Assembly: GCF_019173455.1 (NCBI RefSeq)
Contig: NZ_JADPQH010000001.1
Coordinates: 620,001-684,000, forward strand
Length of the DNA: 64,000 nucleotides
Source of the DNA: Nesterenkonia sp. Act20
Lineage (GTDB): Bacteria > Actinomycetota > Actinomycetes > Actinomycetales > Micrococcaceae
Reading direction: 5' to 3'
Made by a program: the position numbers and the translations under genes. Numbering within the stretch: the stretch's first letter is position 1; every line of letters starts with the position of its first letter. The notes below the pieces were generated by a model. That model did not search any database, had not been told where the DNA came from, and was given only the letters and a program-made list of their open reading frames with translations. This document shows, in pieces, positions 36,765 to 45,157 of the stretch.

Positions 36765-37532
36765 TCATCGAGAGCTGGAGGGCGCTGTGTCTTCGAACCG
36801 GTCAAGGACAAGGGTCAGGATGTCGCCCTGCTCCCCTCGGCCGGAGGTCAGCGTCTCCACGGTCCTCCGGGCGGCCTCGCGCTCGGCCTCTTTCTTGGAG
36901 GGCCCCGAGCCGGAACCATGCTCGACGCCGCCGATGACCAGGGTGGCGGTGAAGGACTTGTGATGGTCGGGCCCGAAGTCCGCGATCAGGTAGCGGATCT
37001 CTCCCATGCCGCGTCCCGCGGCGATCTCCTGGATGGTGGTCTTCCAGTCCTTGCCGGCGGTCATCGCGTCCTTGTCGCTGAGCAGCGGGACGACCAGGCG
37101 CAGCACGAGCCGGCGCGCGGTCTCGATGTCGGTGGACAGGTAGGCGGCACCGATGAGCGCCTCCATGGTGTCGGCGAGGATCGAGTCCTTGTCCTTGCCC
37201 TCGGTCAGCTGTTCGCCGGCGCCGAGGCTGATATAGGGGCCGATGCCGAGTCCGCGGGCCACACGGGCCAGTGCGCGGGTGCTCACCAGAGCGGCACGAA
37301 GCTTGGCGAGGTCTCCTTCGGCAAGATCCGGGAAGCTGCGGTAGAGGTAGTCCGTCACGGCCAGGCCGAGGACCGAGTCGCCGAGGAACTCCAGCCGCTC
37401 GTTCGTTGGCAGCCCGGAGTTCTCGTAGGCGTAGGACCGGTGCGTCAGGGCAAGACGAAGAGCCTCGGGGGCGATGTGCACCCCGAGGCTCTTCGCAAGC
37501 TCTTCGTGTTTCGTCACTGCTTGGTTCTCCAC
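36765..37532 (-). CDS. rnc: ribonuclease III
   Basis: A 255-residue RNase III that cleaves double-stranded RNA, including rRNA precursors. The nuclease signature NERLEFLGDSVLGLAVTDYL and the second metal-binding segment ADTMEALIGAAYL are intact. The C-terminal double-stranded RNA-binding domain ends with SGSGPSKKEAEREAARRTVE. GTG 37532 follows the rpmF stop by 25 nt; GTG 37517 is a close alternative with GGAG 9 nt upstream. The longer frame to 37592 would overlap rpmF. The operon order yceD-rpmF-rnc-mutM is typical. Confidence 0.95.
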   Translation of the reverse strand: MENQAVTKHEELAKSLGVHIAPEALRLALTHRSYAYENSGLPTNERLEFLGDSVLGLAVTDYLYRSFPDLAEGDLAKLRAALVSTRALARVARGLGIGPYISLGAGEQLTEGKDKDSILADTMEALIGAAYLSTDIETARRLVLRLVVPLLSDKDAMTAGKDWKTTIQEIAAGRGMGEIRYLIADFGPDHHKSFTATLVIGGVEHGSGSGPSKKEAEREAARRTVETLTSGRGEQGDILTLVLDRFEDTAPSSSR

Positions 37533-37557
37533 TGCTCGATTCTTCCGTGCAGGAGAA

Positions 37558-37761
37558 TCAGGCGTCAGCGACCTTGCGACCCTTGTACTCATAGAACAGC
37601 GGGGTGCCGGCGGAGTCCGTGACCAGCTTGGCCTGGTGAGGCTGGCTGTAGACGACGCGACCGTTCTCCACGGTCTTCACCAGCTTCGGGGTTGAAGCCT
37701 TCCACTGGGAGCGGCGGTGACGGGTGTTGGATCGGGACATCTTCCGCTTTGGAACAGCCAC
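37558..37761 (-). CDS. rpmF: 50S ribosomal protein L32, zinc-independent form
   Basis: A 67-residue L32 starting with [20 protein letters not shown]. It contains no cysteine at all, so the zinc ribbon of the C+ form is absent. This is the C- type, which in several bacteria replaces the zinc form under zinc limitation but in many Actinobacteria is the standard copy beside rnc. GTG 37761 is the start. The yceD-rpmF pairing is conserved. Confidence 0.97.
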   Translation of the reverse strand: MAVPKRKMSRSNTRHRRSQWKASTPKLVKTVENGRVVYSQPHQAKLVTDSAGTPLFYEYKGRKVADA

Positions 37762-37810
37762 GGTGTCTCTTTTCTCTCTCGATGATGGACAGGGTCTTCT
37801 TGACTTGGTT

Positions 37811-38374
37811 CTAGGTGCTGGATTCGGACGATGAGTCCGGATCCGGCATTCCGGCGGCCACGTCTTTCAACGCTGCCCACCGGGGATCGAGCTGCTCGTG
37901 GAAGTGCTCGGGGTCATCCTCCATGCGGAATCCGCATTCGGAGCACAGTCCCGGGCAGTCTTCGCGGCAGACCGGCTGGAACGGCAGTGCTGAGACCATG
38001 AGGTCACGCAGCACCGGTTCCAGATCGATGGTGAGGTCGTGAGGGATCAGGCGCGTGTCCTCATCCTCGGCGTCAGCAGCTGCCTGGGCCTTCTGGGGCC
38101 AGCTGAACAGCTGCATCACGTCGACGGTGAGCGGGTACCTGATCTCATCCAGACAACGTCCGCACTGGCCGCTGACCTCGGCAGAGGCCGTGCCAGTCAT
38201 CAGCACACCTTCGTGCACCGATTCCAGGCGCAGATCCAGGTGCAGATCACTGCCCTGCGGAATCCCGATGAGGACCGTTGCAAGGTCCTTCGGGGCAGGG
38301 ACAGTTCTGGAGAGTTCATCCTGAGTTCCGGGCCTGCCCCGGAGCTCCTGGACATCTACAGTGAGAGCAGTCAT
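37811..38374 (-). CDS. YceD family (DUF177) 23S rRNA accumulation protein
   Basis: A 187-residue protein with four cysteines in two pairs: [11 protein letters not shown] and, near the C-terminus, [13 protein letters not shown], the DUF177 signature, probably metal binding. YceD-family proteins sit next to rpmF across bacteria and affect 23S rRNA maturation or accumulation. ATG 38374 has GGAG 10 nt upstream and starts [13 protein letters not shown]; the 13-residue extension to 38413 is not supported. The C-terminal Ser-rich tail is likely disordered. Confidence 0.92.
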   Translation of the reverse strand: MTALTVDVQELRGRPGTQDELSRTVPAPKDLATVLIGIPQGSDLHLDLRLESVHEGVLMTGTASAEVSGQCGRCLDEIRYPLTVDVMQLFSWPQKAQAAADAEDEDTRLIPHDLTIDLEPVLRDLMVSALPFQPVCREDCPGLCSECGFRMEDDPEHFHEQLDPRWAALKDVAAGMPDPDSSSESST

Positions 38375-38411
38375 CGCTGAACCACTCCTTAATGATCTAG
38401 ACCGACGTGCC

Positions 38412-38417
38412 ACTCTA
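38412..38417 (-). promoter_or_regulatory. possible -10 box TAGAGT upstream of yceD-rpmF-rnc-mutM
   Basis: TAGAGT is 38 nt before the yceD start, in the short gap after galU, so the four-gene operon can be transcribed independently. Confidence 0.4.
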
Positions 38418-38449
38418 CCAGTCGGGGCAGGTGGCGTGCGAACCGAGGA

Positions 38450-39373
38450 TCAGATCTCCGCGACGAACTCCTTCAGCCACTCCCGCAGGTCCGGCCCGAG
38501 GTCCTCGCGGTCCACGGCCAGGGTGACGACGGCCTTGATATAGCTGAGCTTGTCGCCAGTGTCGTAGCGACGACCGCGGAAGATCACCGCGTGCACTCCG
38601 CCGCCGTCTTCGACCGGCTTGCCCGCCATCTCCTGGAGGGCATCGGTCAGCTGGATCTCGTTGCCGCGTCCCGGTGCTGTCTGCTCGAGCTCCGCGAAGA
38701 TCGCGGGGTGCAGGACGTAGCGTCCGATGATGGCCAGGTTTGAGGGGGCGTCCTCCGCCGCGGGCTTCTCCACGAGGGCGTGGACCGGGACGACGTCGGC
38801 GGTCCTGCCGTCCGAGTCGGTCTCCTTGTCCTTGCCGTCGGCGTCGATCACGCCGTAGGCGCTGATGTTCTCCTCCGGCACCTCCATCACGGCGATGACC
38901 GAGCCGCCGAGGCGCTGCTGGGTCTCCAACATGGTGGAGAGGAGCTCGTCCCGCTCGTCGATGAGGTCGTCGCCGAGGAGCACCGCGAAGGGCTCATCTC
39001 CCACGTGGCGCTTGGCGCAGAGCACGGCATGGCCGAGACCCTTGGCCTCCCCCTGCCGGATGTAGTGCAGGTCCCCGAGCTCGGTGGCCTGGCGTACGGC
39101 GGAGAGCTTCTTGGAGTCCCCCTTGGCCTCAAGTGTGGCTTCCAGGTCCGGCACGCGGTCGAAGTGGTTCTCCAGCGAGCGCTTGTTGCGCCCCGTGATC
39201 ATCAGAATGTCTTCAAGGCCGGCCTTCGAGGCCTCAGCCACGACGTACTGGATGGCCGGCTGGTCCACCACTGGGAGCATCTCTTTGGGCATCGCCTTGG
39301 TGGCCGGCAGGAAGCGTGTTCCCAGACCAGCGGCGGGAATCACAGCTTTGCGGATAGAAGTCGTTGAACTCAT
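38450..39373 (-). CDS. galU: UTP-glucose-1-phosphate uridylyltransferase
   Basis: A 307-residue nucleotidyltransferase that makes UDP-glucose from UTP and glucose-1-phosphate. The N-terminal AVIPAAGLGTRFLPATKAMP is the UTP-binding loop. QYVVAEA, GQGEAKGLGHAV-like RQGEAKGLGHAVLCAKR and VEKPAAEDAPSNLAIIGRY follow. With ugd at 55.6 kb it gives UDP-glucuronate, so both probably feed the surface-glycan genes of this window. ATG 39373 is chosen over GTG 39379 because TAAGGT lies 6 nt before it. galU interrupts the otherwise conserved coaD-yceD-rpmF order. Confidence 0.96.
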   Translation of the reverse strand: MSSTTSIRKAVIPAAGLGTRFLPATKAMPKEMLPVVDQPAIQYVVAEASKAGLEDILMITGRNKRSLENHFDRVPDLEATLEAKGDSKKLSAVRQATELGDLHYIRQGEAKGLGHAVLCAKRHVGDEPFAVLLGDDLIDERDELLSTMLETQQRLGGSVIAVMEVPEENISAYGVIDADGKDKETDSDGRTADVVPVHALVEKPAAEDAPSNLAIIGRYVLHPAIFAELEQTAPGRGNEIQLTDALQEMAGKPVEDGGGVHAVIFRGRRYDTGDKLSYIKAVVTLAVDREDLGPDLREWLKEFVAEI

Positions 39374-39379
39374 GTACAC

Positions 39380-39385
39380 ACCTTA
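39380..39385 (-). promoter_or_regulatory. -10 box TAAGGT of leaderless galU
   Basis: TAAGGT is 6 nt before ATG 39373. Confidence 0.6.
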
Positions 39386-39466
39386 TCGTTATTCGGCCCG
39401 GGGACCAGTGAATCTTTTGCGCTGCGCTTTATCGGATTCTTCGAGTGGGAGGTTCCGCTCAGCGGT

Positions 39467-39946
39467 TCAGCTGCGTCGCCGCTCGTGCAGACGGCGCTGA
39501 ACGGCACGCGGCACGAACTCCGAGACGTCACCGCCGAGGGAATGGACTTCCTTGACCAGGGTCGAGGATAGGTGGGTATAACGGCCGTCCGCGGCGAGGA
39601 ACACCGTCTCAAGGCCGGAGAGATGGCGGTTCATCGTGGCCATGGGGCTCTCGTAGGCCAGGTCCTTGGGATCCCGCAGACCCTTGACCAGGGCGTTGGC
39701 CCCGACCTCCTTGCAGAACTCAGTCAACAGCCCAGAACCCAGCGGCTTGACGCTCACCCCGCGCACATAGGAGAAGGTCTCCCGCGCCATGTCCATGCGT
39801 TCCTGGACCGAGAACATCGGGTTCTTGTGCATGTTCGGCGAGATGGCGACGATCACCTCGTCGAAGAGATTCGAGGCACGCGCGACGATCTCCACGTGTC
39901 CGTTGTGCAGGGGGTCAAATGATCCGGGGCACACTGCTAGCTGCAT
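39467..39946 (-). CDS. coaD: phosphopantetheine adenylyltransferase
   Basis: A 159-residue enzyme that adenylates 4'-phosphopantetheine to dephospho-CoA, the substrate of coaE at 11.2 kb. The N-terminal VCPGSFDPLHNGH carries the nucleotidyltransferase (T/H)xGH motif. VKGLRDPKDLAYE and THLSSTLVKEV complete the active site. Length is standard. It has a leaderless promoter and is divergent from the aminotransferase gene. Confidence 0.97.
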   Translation of the reverse strand: MQLAVCPGSFDPLHNGHVEIVARASNLFDEVIVAISPNMHKNPMFSVQERMDMARETFSYVRGVSVKPLGSGLLTEFCKEVGANALVKGLRDPKDLAYESPMATMNRHLSGLETVFLAADGRYTHLSSTLVKEVHSLGGDVSEFVPRAVQRRLHERRRS

Positions 39947-39952
39947 GGAACG

Positions 39953-39958
39953 ACATTA
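39953..39958 (-). promoter_or_regulatory. -10 box TAATGT of leaderless coaD
   Basis: TAATGT is 6 nt before ATG 39946. Confidence 0.6.
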
Positions 39959-40019
39959 CTCCAGGTGGAGACGGCCCTGCTGGGGGCGCGCAGGAAATGT
40001 CCAGGATTCGTGTGCGTTC

Positions 40020-40025
40020 TACCAT
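40020..40025 (+). promoter_or_regulatory. -10 box TACCAT of leaderless aminotransferase gene
   Basis: TACCAT is 7 nt before ATG 40033 and favours that start among several in-frame ATGs. Confidence 0.5.
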
Positions 40026-40032
40026 GGTGTCC

Positions 40033-41361
40033 ATGTCCATTTCCTCTTCCAGCCCAGATCCGCTCGCCTTCGAGATGCCCTGGGCGCGCAGCGCCGCCGG
40101 TGCCAACACCCTTGAACCGGAGTCCCCACGCTCCGCACCCCAGGTCGTGCCCACCATCTACGAACGCACGACGGCGTCCGCACTCGCGCACGGGGCCATC
40201 AATCTCGGCCAGGGCTTTCCGGACACCGAGGGCCCGGACTGGCTGCTCGAGCTCGCGTCGCTGTCCATCACCGATCCCGGCTCGGGCCCCCGGAACCAGT
40301 ACGCGCCCGGAATGGGGCTGGGCGAGCTGCGATCCTCCATCAGCTCCGCACAGCGACGTCGGCAGGGCTTGGACCTGGACCCGGAGACCGAGGTCATGGT
40401 CACCACCGGAGCCACCGAGGGCATCTCTGCGACGATCCTCGCCTTCGCCCGCCCGGGCAGCGAGGTGCTCACCTTCGAGCCGCACTACGACTCCTACGGC
40501 GCCTGCGTCGCGCTGGCTGGCGCCCGGATGGTCGGGGTGCCGCTGCGCGGCCCGGGGTTCCGACCGGATGTGGACGCGCTCGAGGCGGCGATCACCGAGC
40601 GCACGTCGATGATCCTGCTGAACACGCCGCATAACCCCACCGGGACCGTCTTCAGCGCCGAGGAGCTGGGACGGATCGTCAAGCTGGCGAAAAAGCATGA
40701 CTTGCGGATCATGTGCGACGAGGTCTATGAGCATCTCGTCCTTTCCGATGCCGCCCTCCCCCACCGCAGCATCCTCACCGTGGAGGGGGCCGAGCAGGTG
40801 GCGGTCGCCGTGGGCTCTGCCGGAAAGTCCTTCTCGGTGACCGGGTGGAAGGTGGGATGGGTGACCGGCAGCGCGGAGCTGATCAGCCAGATCCGCGGGG
40901 TCAAGCAGTTCCTGAGCTTCTCTTCGGGACCTGCGTTCCAATGGGCCGTCGCTCAGGGCCTCGAGGACGACCGGGGGTTCTTCGCCCAGAACACGGCAGA
41001 GCTGGAGGCCGGACGCGACCTGCTGCGCGACGGCCTCCACGAGCTCGGGCTGGCCCCGAATGCGGCGGAGGCGGGCTATTTCGTGCTCGGGGATGTCTCT
41101 GGACTCACCTCACTCTCCGCCGTCGACTTCTGCCGGATCCTCGCCGAGGAGGTGGGAGTCGCCGCGATCCCGGTCGCAGCACTGACGATCCAGCACACGG
41201 CGCAGCCCACGGACGAGCTCCAGCGGCTGGTGCGCTTCGCCTTCTGCAAGGATCACTCCACCATCGCTGAGGCGCTGCGTCGCATGCGCGAGCATCTTCC
41301 GGCGGCACTGGCCGGGCACCCAGCCGAGGAGCGAGCCGGCGAGCCGGCGGCGCACCGCTGA
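40033..41361 (+). CDS. class I/II PLP-dependent aminotransferase
   Basis: A 442-residue fold-type I aminotransferase of the DapC/kynurenine-aminotransferase branch. Seen are INLGQGFPDTEGPDWLLE near the N-terminus, VTTGATEGISATILAFARPG, the PLP-phosphate and aspartate region MILLNTPHNPTGTVFSAEEL with CDEVYEHLV, and the Schiff-base lysine in VGSAGKSFSVTGWKVGW. Possible reactions are N-succinyl-diaminopimelate or methionine/aromatic transamination; sequence alone does not decide. Its stop overlaps the next start (TGATG), so the spermidine-synthase-like gene is coupled to it. Confidence 0.9.
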   Translation: MSISSSSPDPLAFEMPWARSAAGANTLEPESPRSAPQVVPTIYERTTASALAHGAINLGQGFPDTEGPDWLLELASLSITDPGSGPRNQYAPGMGLGELRSSISSAQRRRQGLDLDPETEVMVTTGATEGISATILAFARPGSEVLTFEPHYDSYGACVALAGARMVGVPLRGPGFRPDVDALEAAITERTSMILLNTPHNPTGTVFSAEELGRIVKLAKKHDLRIMCDEVYEHLVLSDAALPHRSILTVEGAEQVAVAVGSAGKSFSVTGWKVGWVTGSAELISQIRGVKQFLSFSSGPAFQWAVAQGLEDDRGFFAQNTAELEAGRDLLRDGLHELGLAPNAAEAGYFVLGDVSGLTSLSAVDFCRILAEEVGVAAIPVAALTIQHTAQPTDELQRLVRFAFCKDHSTIAEALRRMREHLPAALAGHPAEERAGEPAAHR

Positions 41362-42269
41362 TGCCGGCACGGGACGGGCTCGAACTCCCCCGCAGCCAGC
41401 GGCTGTCCTTCTCAGGCAGCCTGGCGGAGCTGCACCGCGATGACCTGACCGAGGACGGCGTCGTGCTGAGCATCGGCGGGGCTGAACAGTCCCATGTCGA
41501 GGTCGGAGACCCGGGGTTCCTGCTGCATGACTACCTGATCAGGATGGCAGCGGTGCTGCAGACCTGCGCCCGCGAGCGCCTGTCCGCTGGCGGGACGCAG
41601 GCTCCACAGGTCCTGCATCTGGGGGCCGGTGCGCTGACCCTGCCGCGCTGGCTGGAGCACCATTTCCCGGGAGTCGAGCAGACGGTGCTCGACATCGAGC
41701 CGGAGCTGGTGGAGTTCGTGCTCGATCACCTGCCGATGCACACCCGGCCGCACAGCCTGATCGCGGACGCCGCGACGGCGATCGCTCCCGGCGGCGTTCT
41801 TCACGGGCGCACCTTCGACGTCGTCGTCGTCGACCTGTTCAACAGCGCGGAGGCGCCCGCACAGCTGACCAGCGCCGAGTTTCACTCCCGAGCCTTCGAA
41901 CAGGTCGCGCCGGGAGGCGTGCTGCTGATGAACCTCGGGGATGAACCGCCCATGGACTTCGTCCGCGCCCAGGTGGCGTCGCTGCTCGAGGCCTGGGCCG
42001 GCCCCGGCGATGGCGACGACTCTGGAGACTCTGGAGACTCTGGCGACTCTGGCGACGCCGCGCTGTTGAGCGCGCCCGCCGATGTGCTCGAGGCCCGCGC
42101 GGAGGGGAATCTGACCTTCGCCGCGCGCCGGTCGGCTCCGCTGGAGCAGACCGAGCTCAACGCCATCTGGGCCGCTGGCCCGCATCCGGGCGACGTGCTC
42201 AGCGGGGAGGAGCTTCACCAGTGGGCTCGGCCAGCCACACGTGGGTTCCCCCGTAAGACTTCTCACTGA
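41361..42269 (+). CDS. spermidine synthase-like methyltransferase-fold protein
   Basis: A 302-residue class I SAM-fold protein of the SpeE/fused-spermidine-synthase type. VLHLGAGALTLPRWLEHHFP is the nucleotide-binding loop, QTVLDIEPELVEFV ends with the acidic residue that holds the ribose, and FDVVVVDLFNSAEAPAQL is the following strand. The classic GGG(D/E)G loop reads HLGAGA, and the aspartates used for putrescine are not obvious, so true polyamine synthesis is doubtful. A Gly-Asp-Ser repeat linker (42014-42056) interrupts the C-terminal half. The gene is coupled to the aminotransferase and overlaps the convergent rsmD by 71 bp. Confidence 0.78.
   Translation: MPARDGLELPRSQRLSFSGSLAELHRDDLTEDGVVLSIGGAEQSHVEVGDPGFLLHDYLIRMAAVLQTCARERLSAGGTQAPQVLHLGAGALTLPRWLEHHFPGVEQTVLDIEPELVEFVLDHLPMHTRPHSLIADAATAIAPGGVLHGRTFDVVVVDLFNSAEAPAQLTSAEFHSRAFEQVAPGGVLLMNLGDEPPMDFVRAQVASLLEAWAGPGDGDDSGDSGDSGDSGDAALLSAPADVLEARAEGNLTFAARRSAPLEQTELNAIWAAGPHPGDVLSGEELHQWARPATRGFPRKTSH
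42014..42056 (+). repeat. 9-bp coding tandem repeat (Gly-Asp-Ser)
   Basis: About four and a half tandem copies of a GGMGACTCT unit encode GDDSGDSGDSGDSGD within the spermidine-synthase-like gene. Near-identical copies suggest recent slippage, and copy number may vary. Confidence 0.85.
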
Positions 42270-42774
42270 AGATCTCCAGTCCCTCGGGCATGGAGGGGCG
42301 TCCGCTGCGTTTCTCCCGTTCGATCACGACGGTGGCCGCCTCGTGCAGCTGGCCCACTGCCGCGGTGAGGACCTTCAGCAGCTCGGCGTCACCGAACTGA
42401 TAGGGCGGGTCGAGGAAGAGCAGCTCGATCGCGGGCCCTGTACGTGCGGCGAGGTACTTCAGTGCGTCTGCCTTGTGCACGCTGATCTCTGCCCCGGCTG
42501 CGTGGAAAGGCTCGGCGTTGCGGCGCAGGGTCTTGACCGCGGCCTCCGCCTTGTCGACCGCCTCCAGGCTGCGTGCTCCGCGGCTGAGGGCCTCGAAGCC
42601 CAGCGCTCCTGATCCGGCATAGAGATCTACGACGACGGCCTCTTCGAGCGCGTCATAGCCTTCAAGTCGGGAGAACAGGGACTCCTTGACCCGGTCGCTC
42701 GTGGGCCGGGTGGCGTCTGTGGGGACGGCCGTGAGGCGACGCCCCTTATGCGTGCCAGCGATGATGCGTGCCAT
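42199..42774 (-). CDS. rsmD: 16S rRNA (guanine966-N2)-methyltransferase
   Basis: A 191-residue RsmD that methylates G966 of 16S rRNA on the assembled 30S subunit. It starts MARIIAGTHKGRRL, followed by RPTSDRVKESLFSRL, the SAM loop DLYAGSGALGFEALSRGA and the catalytic LFLDPPYQ. It lies between recG and coaD, as in many Actinobacteria. The last ~24 codons overlap the end of the spermidine-synthase-like gene on the other strand. Confidence 0.95.
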   Translation of the reverse strand: MARIIAGTHKGRRLTAVPTDATRPTSDRVKESLFSRLEGYDALEEAVVVDLYAGSGALGFEALSRGARSLEAVDKAEAAVKTLRRNAEPFHAAGAEISVHKADALKYLAARTGPAIELLFLDPPYQFGDAELLKVLTAAVGQLHEAATVVIEREKRSGRPSMPEGLEIFSEKSYGGTHVWLAEPTGEAPPR

Positions 42775-42834
42775 GGCCTGCTCCTGTCTGGACTGTGCTG
42801 CTGTGTGTGGCTCTGGACTGCCCTGCGCTGCTCA

Positions 42835-42879
42835 GGGTTGCGCTGTTCTGGGTTGCGCTGTTCTGGGTTGCGCTGTTCG
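42835..42879. repeat. three tandem 15-bp repeats next to recG stop
   Basis: GGGTTGCGCTGTTCT occurs three times without gaps (the third copy ends TTCG) in the 106-bp gap between recG and rsmD, ending one base from the recG stop codon. It is not part of any gene. Confidence 0.9.
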
Positions 42880-42880
42880 G

Positions 42881-45157
42881 TCAGCCGCGCTGGATGAACT
42901 CGTCAGCGCCGGTGTGGAGATCGCGATACTCCGCCACCGCGTCGCGCAGCCCGGGGTACGCCTCCCATCGGGGGTCCGCCGCGCTGAGCTCCGCCAGCAA
43001 CGCAGCGGCGCGAGTGATGATCTTCTCATCTCGGATCGTGCGCAGCAGCTTCAAGGTGGAGGCACGTCCCGCCTGGGCCGCGCCCAGCACATTGCCTTCG
43101 CGGCGCCGCTCGAGGTCAAGCCTCGCCAGGGTCATGCCGTCCGAGTGTTCGGCGACCTGGTCCAGACGCTCCAGCGAAGGGTGTTCGTCGGGAAGCCGGG
43201 TCACCAGCAGACACAGTCCGTGGGCGCCGCCGCGACCGATCCTCCCGCGCAGCTGGTGCAGCGTGGAGACGCCGAAGGCATCGGCGTCGAGGATGGCCAT
43301 GACCGTGGCGTTGTGGACATCGACTCCGACCTCGATCACGGTGGTGCAGATCAGCACATCGATCTCGCCGCGTTCGAAGGCGGTCATCACCTCCTCTTTG
43401 GCGGAGGCGTCCATTCTGCCGTGGACCTGGGCCCGTCGGGTCTCACCGAGCAGCGGATGCTCGGCGAGCCGTTGGGAGATGAGCTCCACCGAGGCGTCCT
43501 GGTCCGTCTGGACTCCTGTGTCTGGATCCTCGCGGTGGTCAGCTTCGTTGATCTTGGGACACACCACATAGACCTGGTGCCCGGCAGCAACTTCTTCTGC
43601 GATGCGCTCCCAGACCCGCCCGATCATCCGGGGGCCCTGCACGGTGCGGACCACGTGGGTCGCGATCGGTTGGCGTCCGCTGGGGAGGCCCTCGAGCGTT
43701 GTCAGTTCGAGGTCGCCGAAGACGGTCATCGCCACCGACCGTGGGATGGGCGTGGCGGACATGACGAGCATATGCGGGGTCATCTCGTAGCGGTGGCGCA
43801 GCGCGTCCCGCTGCTCCACGCCGAAGCGGTGCTGCTCGTCCACCACGGCCAGTCCCAGATCCAGGAAGTGCACCTGCTCGCCGAGCACCGCGTGCGTGCC
43901 CACCACCAGGCGCGCGGTGCCGGAGGCGATGTCCAACAGCGCGCTGCGCCGCTGGGCAGTGGTCAGCGATCCGGTGAGCAGCGTCAGTCCGAGCTCATCC
44001 GCCAGGCCGCCGAGCATGCGGCGCAGGGACCGTTCATGCTGTGCGGCGAGGACCTCGGTCGGGGCGATCAGCGTGGCCTGCGCCCCGGTCTCGAGCACCT
44101 GCAGGATGGCTCGCAGCGCCACGAGAGTCTTGCCCGAGCCGACCTCGCCCTGCAACAGTCGATTCATCGGGCGCGGCCGATCGAGTTCGGCGGCGATGAG
44201 TTCACCGCAGTCCCGCTGTCCTGCTGTGAGCGTGAACGGCAGCGAGGCGTCGAAGCGGTCGAGGAAGCCCCCGGCACGTCGAGGCCTGGGCCGGGCTGCG
44301 CGGTCCTGGTCCTGAACGCGGCGCAGGTGCAGAAGTCCCTGCAGCAGGAACGCCTCGTGGAAGCGCATCCGATGCAGACCACGGTCCGGGTCTTCCAAGG
44401 TCTCGGGCCGGTGGATCAGCCGATACGCCTCCCCCAGACCGGGGAGCTCCTCGGCGGCTCGGACGGCAACAGGGATCGGTTCGGGCCAGTCCTCGAAGTC
44501 GATCATGTCGAGCAGGATCTCGATGCAGTCGAGGATGCGGAAGCTGCTGATGCTGGAGGTGGCGGGGTAGAGCGGCACCGGGGTGCGGCCCCGGCTGAGC
44601 ACCCGGGGAGCCTGGACGGCGCTCTCCGGATCCGAGGGGCTCGCCGCGGGGGTGTCCATCCCCCCGGAATGGACACCCTCCTGTGATTCCTGTGAGCCCT
44701 CGGGCGCCTTGGAGGTGTCCAGGGGATCCGTGTCGAGGAGCACCGTGAAGTCGGGATTGGTCAGCGTCGGTCGGTCCCGGTAGCTGCCGACCTTGCCGTG
44801 GAAGATCGCCCGCACTCCGGCGCGCAGCGTCCTGCCCACGGACCAGCCGTTGAAGAAGGCCATCTTCAGCGAGTTGCCCTCATCGTCGGCCACCCAGACC
44901 TCGGCGAGCGAGCCGCGTCGGTTCTGCATCTTGCGCACCGAGACCCCGGTCACCTCAGCGATCAGGCTGACATGTTCCCCCGCCTCGGGCAGGTCTCGGA
45001 AGGAGGAGAGATGTCCGAATTCGATCCAGCGGCGGGGATAATGCTGCAGCAGCTGCGCCGCGGTGGTGATGCCCAGTCCCTGCTCGAGAGTCTTGGCGGA
45101 CTCTGCGCCCAGAACTCGATGGAGTTCGGTGGTCGGTAGCACTGCCACGCCGGTCAC
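42881..45157 (-). CDS. recG: ATP-dependent DNA helicase RecG
   Basis: A 758-residue branch-migrating helicase for stalled forks and recombination intermediates. The N-terminal wedge/OB domain includes LQHYPRRWIEFG. Walker A is LLQGEVGSGKTLVALRA, the Walker B is DEQHRFGVEQR (motif II), and the C-terminal helicase domain has YVVCPKINEAD and LHQLRGRIGRGG. A Ser/Glu/Pro-rich insertion of about 45 residues follows the OB domain (around 44.58-44.72 kb), absent from most RecG. GTG 45157 overlaps the DAK2 stop by GTGA; the frame to 45265 is inside that gene. Confidence 0.96.
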   Translation of the reverse strand: MTGVAVLPTTELHRVLGAESAKTLEQGLGITTAAQLLQHYPRRWIEFGHLSSFRDLPEAGEHVSLIAEVTGVSVRKMQNRRGSLAEVWVADDEGNSLKMAFFNGWSVGRTLRAGVRAIFHGKVGSYRDRPTLTNPDFTVLLDTDPLDTSKAPEGSQESQEGVHSGGMDTPAASPSDPESAVQAPRVLSRGRTPVPLYPATSSISSFRILDCIEILLDMIDFEDWPEPIPVAVRAAEELPGLGEAYRLIHRPETLEDPDRGLHRMRFHEAFLLQGLLHLRRVQDQDRAARPRPRRAGGFLDRFDASLPFTLTAGQRDCGELIAAELDRPRPMNRLLQGEVGSGKTLVALRAILQVLETGAQATLIAPTEVLAAQHERSLRRMLGGLADELGLTLLTGSLTTAQRRSALLDIASGTARLVVGTHAVLGEQVHFLDLGLAVVDEQHRFGVEQRDALRHRYEMTPHMLVMSATPIPRSVAMTVFGDLELTTLEGLPSGRQPIATHVVRTVQGPRMIGRVWERIAEEVAAGHQVYVVCPKINEADHREDPDTGVQTDQDASVELISQRLAEHPLLGETRRAQVHGRMDASAKEEVMTAFERGEIDVLICTTVIEVGVDVHNATVMAILDADAFGVSTLHQLRGRIGRGGAHGLCLLVTRLPDEHPSLERLDQVAEHSDGMTLARLDLERRREGNVLGAAQAGRASTLKLLRTIRDEKIITRAAALLAELSAADPRWEAYPGLRDAVAEYRDLHTGADEFIQRG

